Assembly (NCBI GenBank): GCA_030452125.1
Contig: JAKDMV010000005.1
Location: 1 to 54,855, forward strand
Reading direction: 5' to 3'
DNA: 54,855 bases
From: Micrococcaceae bacterium
Lineage (GTDB): Bacteria > Actinomycetota > Actinomycetes > Actinomycetales > Micrococcaceae
Made by a program: the position numbers and the translations under genes. Numbering within the stretch: the stretch's first letter is position 1; each line of letters opens with the position of its first letter. The notes under the pieces were generated by a model, which ran no database searches, was not told where the DNA came from, and saw only the letters and a program-made list of their open reading frames with translations. Positions 29,153 through 35,457 of this stretch are shown here, one piece after another.

Positions 29153-29800
29153 GTGCTCATCGCCGACGAACTATCCATCAAGGGCCGCCACGCGCCGCTC
29201 CTGGACCCCACCAGCCTCAAGGTCGCCTCCGGCGAACTGCTGCTGGTCCACGCCGAACCACAGACCACCCGCACCGCCCTGGCCCTGGCCCTCAGCGCCC
29301 GCATGCGCCCCGACGCCGGCACGGTGGCCTGGGAAGGCGACCCCGCCCTGGACACGGTCCGTGGCATCAGCATGCTCGTCGACTCCCCCGAGATCAACGA
29401 ACCCGAGGCCCACCTGAAGGTCAGGGATCTGGTCTCCGAGGACCTGGCCCTGCACCCCGGACCCTTTTGGCGCCGCAGCAGCATCGATTCATGGCTCGAA
29501 CGCCACCGCATCACCCACCTGGCCGGTGAATTCGTCGACGCCATCGATCCCCTGGACCGCCAGAGGATCCTCACGCATCTGGCCCTGGAGGGGCACGACA
29601 CCTCCTTGCTGATCTTCGACACCCCCGATCGCCATGGCATCAACGACGGTGAATGGGTCGCCCATCTGGAACAGACCGCAGCCGGCCGCCGCCAACCGGC
29701 GATCGTCGCCGTCGTCCGCACCGTCCCCGATGAATGGACCGGACCGGTGGCCGAAGCCGGCGCCAACAACCTCCCCCACCCCACGGAGTCCCCCGAATGA
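29153..29800 (+). CDS. Degenerate ABC-transporter-ATPase-like protein
   Basis: A 215-aa protein that follows the layout of an ABC ATPase (MLIADELSIKGRHAPLLDPTSLKVASGELLLVHAEP, split here as start and P-loop region) but lacks a working Walker A: where GPSGSGKTTL is expected it has HAEPQTTRTAL, without the Gly-Lys-Ser/Thr. The signature LSGGQ is absent; a Walker-B-like LLIFDTPD is present. Likely non-hydrolysing. The GTG start is set by the promoter spacing. It overlaps the YhgE/Pip gene by ATGA and is probably a partner of that membrane protein (inference). Confidence 0.7.
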   Translation: MLIADELSIKGRHAPLLDPTSLKVASGELLLVHAEPQTTRTALALALSARMRPDAGTVAWEGDPALDTVRGISMLVDSPEINEPEAHLKVRDLVSEDLALHPGPFWRRSSIDSWLERHRITHLAGEFVDAIDPLDRQRILTHLALEGHDTSLLIFDTPDRHGINDGEWVAHLEQTAAGRRQPAIVAVVRTVPDEWTGPVAEAGANNLPHPTESPE

Positions 29801-32052
29801 CCACCCTTCGCCTGGCCCTGTCCGAGCTCAAGCGCATGACCAGCGGCGTCCTGCCGTGGATGGCGATCATCGCCATGACCCTGGTCCCCCTGCTCTATGG
29901 CGCCCTGTACCTGTACGCGAACTGGGATCCGTACTCCAACCTGGACAACGTCAAGGTGGCACTGGTCAACGAGGACCAGGGCTCCCAGCAGGACGGCAAG
30001 GACCTGCACGTCGGGGACGAGGTCGTGGAGTCCCTGCTGGAGGACGCGACCTTCGGATGGAACGTCGTGGACTCCGAGGAAGCCGCCGAAGAAGGGGTGC
30101 GGACCGGCGAATACGCCTTCGCCATGACCATCCCCGCCGACTTCTCCAAGAACCTCGCCTCCCCCGAGGACTTCGACGCCGCGAAACAGGCGATCCTGGA
30201 GGTCACCACCAACGACGCCAACAACTACATGGTCGGCACCTTCGCCGATAAGCTCGCCGGGGAGGTCCACAACACGGTCGCCCAGGAGGTCGGCACCGAA
30301 ACCGCGGACACCCTGCTGACCGGCTTCGGGCGCATCCACTCCCAGATGGCCAAGGCGGCCGACGGGGCGGATGAACTCCACGATGGCACCGTCAAGCTCG
30401 ACGAGGGCGTGGGAACCCTCGCCGACGGGGCCAAGCAGTTGGATTCCGGCGCGAATAAGCTCGACGACGGGGCCCGTCAGCTCAAGAGCGGGACCTCCTC
30501 CCTGATCGACGGGCAGCAGAAGCTGGTCGCCGGGACCGGGAAGCTGGCCAACGGGGCGGGCCAGCTCCAGGGAGGCGCCGACGAGCTTGCCTCGGGGCTG
30601 GGCACCATGAAGTCCAAGACCGCCCAATTGCCACAGAAGACCCGCCAACTCGCCGATGGTGCCGCCTCGGCCAATAGTGCCGGCAAGGAACTGGCGGCCG
30701 GCGCGGAACAGGTCGCCGACGGCAATGAACAGCTCAGCGCCAAGGTCGACAACGCTGCGGATACCATCACCGCCCTGGAGAAGGACGCCCAGTCCCGCCT
30801 GGACGGCACCGTGGACCAGCTGATCAAGGACGACGTCATCACGAAGGAAGACGCCGCGGAGGCCCGCAAATCCGTGAAGAAACTGGGCGCCGATACCGGA
30901 GTGACCGCGGAGGCGGAGAAGACCAGGAAGGATCTGGCCAACGCCAAGGCAAATATCGACAAACTGGGCACCGGCTCCCGCCAGGTCGCCGACGGCGCCA
31001 AGAAACTCAGTGGCGGACTGGGCTCCCTGGCCTCGGGCACCGATACCCTCGCGGACTCCTCACAGGCCCTGGCCAACGGGGTCTCCGACGCCGCGGACGG
31101 CGCCCAGCAGCTCTCCGCCGCTTCCGGGAAGCTCGCCAGCGGGGCCAACACCCTGCTGGACGGGCAGCGGGACGCCCTGGCCGGGGCCCAGAAGCTCGAC
31201 GGCGGTGCGGCCTCGCTCGTGGAGGGGACCGGGACCCTGACCGGTGGCACCGCGGATCTGCGCGAGGGCGTCAACGATCTGGGATCCGGTGCCGACCAAC
31301 TGGTCGACGGTTCCGGGACCCTGGCCGGGAAGCTGAGCGACGGGACGAAGGAGGTCCCCAACCCCACCGACGAGCAAAAGACGCAGGTCTCCAACGTCAT
31401 CGGCGACCCGGTCTCGGTGGATCGGGCGGACCAGGCCAGCGCAGGAACCTACGGCGAGGGCCTGGCCCCCTTCTTCATGACGCTCGCCGTCTGGATCGGC
31501 GCCTTCATCCTGGTCCAGATCATGCGCCCGGTCACCCAACGCGCCCTGGCCTCCAATGCGGCGTCCTGGAAGATCGCGATCGGCGGGTGGCTCCCCTTCG
31601 TGTTCCTGTCGATGCTGCAGGCGACGGTGCTCTACGGGGTGGTGCTCTTCGGACTCGGCCTGCAAACGGCCCACCCCTGGCTGACCTGGGGGTTGTTCCT
31701 GATGGCGAGCATCGCCTTCACCGCCATCGTCCAGGGCATCTGTGCCCTGCTGGGCACCCCCGGCAAGCTCGTGGTGCTCGTGCTGCTGGTCCTCCAACTG
31801 GTCTCCGCGGGAGGCACCTTCCCCTGGGAGACCACCCCCGAGCCACTGCATGTGGCCCATAACCTGCTGCCCATGGGACATGTGATCACCGGGCTGCGCC
31901 ACCTGATGTACGGGGCCTCGCTCGAGGGACTCGCCCCGCTGGTGCTGGCCCTGCTGGGCTACGCGGCCATCGGACTGCTCATGAGCTTCCTCGCGGTCCA
32001 CCGGGGCAAGACGTGGACGCTGAAGACCTTGCATCCGGAGCTCTCGGCATGA
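29797..32052 (+). CDS. YhgE/Pip-family membrane protein
   Basis: A 751-aa membrane protein. An N-terminal membrane helix (about 18-38, MAIIAMTLVPLLYGALYLYA) is followed by the family motif NVKVALVNEDQG. A very long extracytoplasmic region (about 45-575) contains dozens of imperfect heptad-like LxxGxxxLxxG units (for example LDDGARQLKSG, LVAGTGKLANG). About five membrane helices follow at 570-745. The family includes a phage-infection protein and is distantly related to ABC-2 permeases; function is unclear. Coupled by ATGA to both neighbours. Confidence 0.88.
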   Translation: MTTLRLALSELKRMTSGVLPWMAIIAMTLVPLLYGALYLYANWDPYSNLDNVKVALVNEDQGSQQDGKDLHVGDEVVESLLEDATFGWNVVDSEEAAEEGVRTGEYAFAMTIPADFSKNLASPEDFDAAKQAILEVTTNDANNYMVGTFADKLAGEVHNTVAQEVGTETADTLLTGFGRIHSQMAKAADGADELHDGTVKLDEGVGTLADGAKQLDSGANKLDDGARQLKSGTSSLIDGQQKLVAGTGKLANGAGQLQGGADELASGLGTMKSKTAQLPQKTRQLADGAASANSAGKELAAGAEQVADGNEQLSAKVDNAADTITALEKDAQSRLDGTVDQLIKDDVITKEDAAEARKSVKKLGADTGVTAEAEKTRKDLANAKANIDKLGTGSRQVADGAKKLSGGLGSLASGTDTLADSSQALANGVSDAADGAQQLSAASGKLASGANTLLDGQRDALAGAQKLDGGAASLVEGTGTLTGGTADLREGVNDLGSGADQLVDGSGTLAGKLSDGTKEVPNPTDEQKTQVSNVIGDPVSVDRADQASAGTYGEGLAPFFMTLAVWIGAFILVQIMRPVTQRALASNAASWKIAIGGWLPFVFLSMLQATVLYGVVLFGLGLQTAHPWLTWGLFLMASIAFTAIVQGICALLGTPGKLVVLVLLVLQLVSAGGTFPWETTPEPLHVAHNLLPMGHVITGLRHLMYGASLEGLAPLVLALLGYAAIGLLMSFLAVHRGKTWTLKTLHPELSA

Positions 32053-32687
32053 GCGCCGCCTTCAGCGAGCCCCTGCAGGAGGCCGCGGACTTCGCCGAAA
32101 CCACTCGCCGGCGGGTGCGGGCCACCGATTCCAAGCACCGGCTCTTCGAAGCCTCGATGAACCTGATCGGCGACCGGGGACACCACCGGGTGACGGTCGA
32201 CGAGATCGCCGCCGCCGCCGGGGTCTCCAAGGGAACGGTCTACTATAATTTCGGGTCGAAGGCCCAATTGATCGGCCAGCTGATGCGCTTCGGCGCCGAT
32301 GTGCTCTTCGAACGGCTGGAGAAGGGCACGGCCGACCCGGACCCGGCCTCGGGCTTCCGGGACATGGTGGCCGCCTCCCTGGAATTCATGGACGAATACC
32401 CCTCCTTCGCCCAACTGTGGATCAGCGAGCAGTGGCAGTCCCCCAGCGATTGGGGCGAGACGCTGGCCACCTTGCGCGGGGAGATCATCGGGGTCATCCG
32501 GGAGGCACTGGACCGCCTGTACTCCACGGGGAACCACCCGGGACTGGGGGCCACCGACCGGGAGGCGATGGCCACCGCCGTCTTCGGGGCGGTCCTGATC
32601 ATCGGACGCGACCGCCATGTATTCCACCCCGAACGGAGCATCGCCACCTGCGTGCAGGCCGTCAGCGCCTTCACCGGCGTGGCCTGA
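32049..32687 (+). CDS. TetR-family transcriptional regulator
   Basis: A 212-aa regulator. The HTH lies at about residues 40-62 (TVDEIAAAAGVSKGTVYYNF), with the typical TVYYNFGSK ending the recognition helix; the C-terminal ligand-binding domain is unclassified. Translation is coupled to the YhgE/Pip gene (ATGA). The palindrome over the operon promoter at 29114-29143 is the obvious target, making this a self-regulated three-gene unit; a small lipophilic or membrane-active ligand is a reasonable guess. Confidence 0.92.
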   Translation: MSAAFSEPLQEAADFAETTRRRVRATDSKHRLFEASMNLIGDRGHHRVTVDEIAAAAGVSKGTVYYNFGSKAQLIGQLMRFGADVLFERLEKGTADPDPASGFRDMVAASLEFMDEYPSFAQLWISEQWQSPSDWGETLATLRGEIIGVIREALDRLYSTGNHPGLGATDREAMATAVFGAVLIIGRDRHVFHPERSIATCVQAVSAFTGVA

Positions 32688-32697
32688 GCAGCGGGCC

Positions 32698-33222
32698 TCA
32701 CTCCCGGGGAACGACGAACCCACTCACCCGGGCATCACGGCCATCGAGCTCGGCCCAGGGTGTGACCGTCTCCAGCAGGGTCAGCCCCAGCGTCGGGTAC
32801 CGCGTGGCCAGCTCCATGACCGGTTCCTCCTCGGAATCCACCGAGGCCAGGGCCATGGCCACCTCCTGGACCGTGGGCAGATGCCCGATCACCAGCAAGG
32901 TGCCCACCGTCTCCGGCGTTTCGTTGATCACCGATACCAGCTGCGTGGCGGAGGCGCCGTAGACCCGTGAATCCAGATACGGCGTCGGGCCCTTCTCCCC
33001 CAGCTCACTGGACACCCAGGCGCAGGTCGACCGGGCACGGAGTGCATCCGAGCACAGGATGGAATCCGGAACCCAGCCGTTCTTCACCATCCAGGCCCCG
33101 GCGAACGGGGCTTGGCGGTTGCCCCGGGTGGCCAGGGGCCGATCATGGTCCTCGATGCCGAAGGGGAAATCGGATTTGGCGTGGCGCAGGAGCATCAGGC
33201 GTTTCAGGTGGTGCTGGCTCAT
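32698..33222 (-). CDS. SixA-like histidine phosphatase family protein
   Basis: A 174-aa member of the histidine phosphatase superfamily. LMLLRHAKSDFP holds the catalytic RHA motif near residue 14 (RHG in mutases, RHA in SixA), and VIGHLPTVQEVA the second conserved His. Short length and RHAKS place it with SixA-type phosphohistidine phosphatases rather than phosphoglycerate mutases. Role unknown here. TAAGCT (33234-33229, minus strand) lies 6 nt before the ATG; GGAGG also occurs there. It is convergent with the TetR gene. Confidence 0.85.
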   Translation of the reverse strand: MSQHHLKRLMLLRHAKSDFPFGIEDHDRPLATRGNRQAPFAGAWMVKNGWVPDSILCSDALRARSTCAWVSSELGEKGPTPYLDSRVYGASATQLVSVINETPETVGTLLVIGHLPTVQEVAMALASVDSEEEPVMELATRYPTLGLTLLETVTPWAELDGRDARVSGFVVPRE

Positions 33223-33251
33223 GCCTCCAGCTTAGGGGCCACGCAGGAACG

Positions 33252-33288
33252 ACGACGGCGGCGCCCCTCTAGCAGGCGCCGCCGTCGT
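33252..33288 (-). terminator. Hairpin downstream of the winged-helix gene
   Basis: A perfect 14-bp GC-rich stem (33252-33265 with 33275-33288). It lies between the stop of the winged-helix gene and the sixA-like gene, both leftward. No clear T-tract. Confidence 0.55.
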
Positions 33289-33302
33289 GGATGGAGCAGG
33301 AA

Positions 33303-34115
33303 TCAGATGCTGTATTCCGGTGCGGCCCAGACGATGACCTCGGGGTGCTCGTAGAAGCGGTAGCCCTGGCCACGGACGGTACGTACCGTATTGGCCAGAC
33401 GTCCCAGCTTGGAGCGCAGGCGACGGATGTGCACGTCGATGGTGCGTTCATTCGGCACCTCCTCGGCATTGCGCCAGAGGCTGCTCAGCAGCTCGTCGCG
33501 GCCGACGGTGCGCGCCCCGTTCTCCACCAGATAGTTGAGCAGCTCGAATTCCTTGAACGTGAGGTTCAGCGTTTCCCCGTCCAGGTGGACCTCTCGGCGC
33601 GAGAGGTCGATCAACACGCCCGAGGGACGCGAGGCGGCCGGCTGGTGGCGGATGACCTCACCGCGCGGCCGGCGGGCGACCGTGGGGTCCCCCAGCGCCT
33701 GGCGCACGACGTCGATGCTCTCCCCGGGGGCGTTTGCCGGAGCCAGCGCGACGGCGGCATGGGTCTGGGCGTTGGGCGAGAGGGTCTGCAGGAAGGCACG
33801 GACCTGGGTGGCCAGCTTGCCCAGCGACGTGCCCTGTTCCTGGGCCGTCGCCTCGTCGAGACCGACATAGAGGACGAATCCACGGGCCTCGGTGTCCCGG
33901 TCCACCGACTGCGGTCCGGGGGTTCCGTTGCCGGCAACGACCGGGGTCGGGGCGGTCATCGGCGGGTGGTCCTGCGGGGAGGGGACGGCGTGCAGCTGGC
34001 GATATCCCTGGGGCGCCCCGTATTCACCGTGGCCGGCGCCCTGGCGCTGGGCAGCAGCGGCGCGGTTCTGGGCGTTGCGGATGGAGATGTGGACGTATCC
34101 GGACGTAACGGACAT
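33303..34115 (-). CDS. OmpR/PhoB-type winged-helix protein without receiver domain
   Basis: A 270-aa protein. Residues about 170-260 form an OmpR/PhoB winged helix: LTFKEFELLNYLVENGARTV, ERTIDVHIRRLRSKLGRLAN and TVRGQGYRF. No receiver domain (no DD or phospho-Asp) precedes it; the N-terminal 165 residues start with an Ala/Gln/Gly-rich, probably disordered part (1-75) and then a small compact region with strands (FVLYVGLDE; HAAVALAP) that is not recognised. Likely a DNA-binding regulator with a non-phosphorylation input. It is divergent from the PhoP-like regulator across a long intergenic region. Confidence 0.8.
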   Translation of the reverse strand: MSVTSGYVHISIRNAQNRAAAAQRQGAGHGEYGAPQGYRQLHAVPSPQDHPPMTAPTPVVAGNGTPGPQSVDRDTEARGFVLYVGLDEATAQEQGTSLGKLATQVRAFLQTLSPNAQTHAAVALAPANAPGESIDVVRQALGDPTVARRPRGEVIRHQPAASRPSGVLIDLSRREVHLDGETLNLTFKEFELLNYLVENGARTVGRDELLSSLWRNAEEVPNERTIDVHIRRLRSKLGRLANTVRTVRGQGYRFYEHPEVIVWAAPEYSI

Positions 34116-34391
34116 TGGTGGAACCTCTAACTGTGCGAAAAGTCGGTGAACTGTCTGGTTCGGCTGGCCGACGCCATGGTCGTGGCGTGCGGTTCATCCG
34201 TGCTTCGGATCTTCTGGAGGTGGGAAGAAACTAGGCCGACATTCGACAACAGCTGCGCGCACGTCCGACACCATGGCCCCAACGGGGGCCGGGGGCCGCA
34301 AGTGCTGCTGGATCGATGTTCACGAGACCTAGTGTTGCCGTAATAATTCGAACCCGCAAGTAATATTCATCGCACTTGTCCACATACTGAG

Positions 34392-34409
34392 ACAAATTCA
34401 TGAATTTGT
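34392..34409. repeat. Perfect 18-bp palindrome
   Basis: ACAAATTCATGAATTTGT is fully self-complementary, AT-rich in a GC-rich genome, and overlaps the Crp-type site by 3 bp. Probable operator for an unidentified dimeric regulator. Confidence 0.65.
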
Positions 34410-34422
34410 GAGGTGATTCACA
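34407..34422. promoter_or_regulatory. Perfect Crp/GlxR-type site
   Basis: TGTGA-GGTGAT-TCACA is an exact match to the TGTGA-N6-TCACA consensus of Crp, including actinobacterial GlxR and Rv3676. Either divergent gene could be the target. Confidence 0.75.
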
Positions 34423-34535
34423 TTATGCACTTCTCTGAAGTGAGCGCTTTGGATCATGCGGTCTGGGCATGCACCCGTCATTCGACTGTTCGATCTGATC
34501 AATGGGCCACTCGATTGATGATCCTAAAACATGCA

Positions 34536-34551
34536 ACGCATACTTATGCGT
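34536..34551. repeat. 16-bp palindrome
   Basis: ACGCATA-CT-TATGCGT, a perfect inverted repeat with 7-bp arms. Possible operator. Confidence 0.5.
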
Positions 34552-34591
34552 GACAGGGCCGAACCCGGGTCACACGCTTGACTATCCGCCC

Positions 34592-34637
34592 ACCGGCGGA
34601 AGCTGCCGGCGTGCGGACAGCCGCCGCTTCCGCCGGT
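34592..34637. repeat. 12-bp inverted repeat (hairpin)
   Basis: ACCGGCGGAAGC (34592-34603) and its exact complement (34626-34637) with a 22-nt loop. No T-tract; it could be an attenuator or insulating terminator upstream of the PhoP-like promoter. Confidence 0.5.
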
Positions 34638-34655
34638 ACTGTAGGAACCAGCGCT

Positions 34656-34697
34656 TCACAGCTCGGTCACAGCGGAATCCCAGCTTGGCCCTATAGG
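34656..34697 (+). promoter_or_regulatory. PhoP-type direct repeat and promoter of the response-regulator gene
   Basis: TCACAGC-TCGG-TCACAGC (34656-34673) is an exact match to the two 7-bp repeats with 4-bp spacing bound by mycobacterial PhoP. TATAGG (34692-34697) is a candidate -10, placing the second repeat over the -35 position, the usual arrangement for activation by OmpR-type regulators. AGGAG (34703-34707) is the ribosome binding site. Confidence 0.75.
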
Positions 34698-34716
34698 TGC
34701 AGAGGAGTATCGACAT

Positions 34717-35457
34717 ATGACGAACTCGCAGTTCTCCCCCAACCAGCTTCCGCGGCTGGAACACCCCGATGGCACCCCCATCAGGGCCCTGGTCGTCGAT
34801 GACGAGCCGTCGCTGGCCGAACTGGTCAGCATGGGGGCACGCATGCTGGGGTGGGAGGTCAAGGTGGCCGGGGACGGCCCCTCGGCCGTCCAGGAGGCCC
34901 GTTCGTTCTCCCCCGACATCCTGGTCCTGGATTGGATGCTTCCGGGTTTCGAGGGCCCCGAGGTCCTCCGGAAGATCCGGGCCTTCCAACCCGAGGTCCC
35001 GGCCCTGTTCCTGACGGCCAAGGATGCGGTGGAGAACCGGATCGAGGGGTTGTCCCTGGGTGGGGACGACTACGTCACCAAACCCTTCAGCCTCGAGGAG
35101 GTGCTCCTGCGTCTGCACCGGCTGGTCGAACGCTCCGGTGCGGCGAAGGCCGATGCCGCCGAGCTCGTCGTCGGGGACCTGAGCATGAACATGGACATGC
35201 GTGAAGTCAGCCGAAGCGGCCAGGTCGTGAACCTGACCGCCACCGAATTCGACCTGCTGCGCTACCTGATGGAGAACGCCCGCCGGGTCATGTCCAAGAA
35301 CCAGATCCTGGACAGCGTCTGGCAATACGACTTCGGTGGCCAGGCCAACATCGTCGAGCTGTACATCTCCTACCTGCGCAAGAAGATCGATGCCGGGCGG
35401 GAGCCCATGATCCACACCGTGCGTGGCGCCGGATATGTCCTGAAGCCCGCACCGTGA
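34717..35457 (+). CDS. phoP: OmpR-family response regulator, PhoP-like
   Basis: A 246-aa response regulator. Receiver domain (about 22-135): Asp28-Asp29 acidic pair, phospho-acceptor Asp72 (LDWMLPG), and the conserved Thr/Lys in LTAKDAV and YVTKPFS. C-terminal OmpR winged helix (about 150-245) with VWQYDFGGQANIVELYISYL, close to the M. tuberculosis PhoP signature. A perfect PhoP box lies over its promoter, supporting the name and positive autoregulation; the ligand signal is unknown. It overlaps the kinase gene by GTGA. Confidence 0.88.
   Translation: MTNSQFSPNQLPRLEHPDGTPIRALVVDDEPSLAELVSMGARMLGWEVKVAGDGPSAVQEARSFSPDILVLDWMLPGFEGPEVLRKIRAFQPEVPALFLTAKDAVENRIEGLSLGGDDYVTKPFSLEEVLLRLHRLVERSGAAKADAAELVVGDLSMNMDMREVSRSGQVVNLTATEFDLLRYLMENARRVMSKNQILDSVWQYDFGGQANIVELYISYLRKKIDAGREPMIHTVRGAGYVLKPAP

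Larger units (their letters stand above)
34116..34716. other. Long regulatory intergenic region between the divergent winged-helix and PhoP-like genes
   Basis: About 600 bp with no credible gene, less GC-rich than the flanks (especially 34330-34560). It contains, in order, an 18-bp palindrome, an overlapping Crp-type site, a 16-bp palindrome, a 12-bp-stem hairpin, a PhoP-type direct repeat and a -10 element, each listed separately. Confidence 0.7.
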
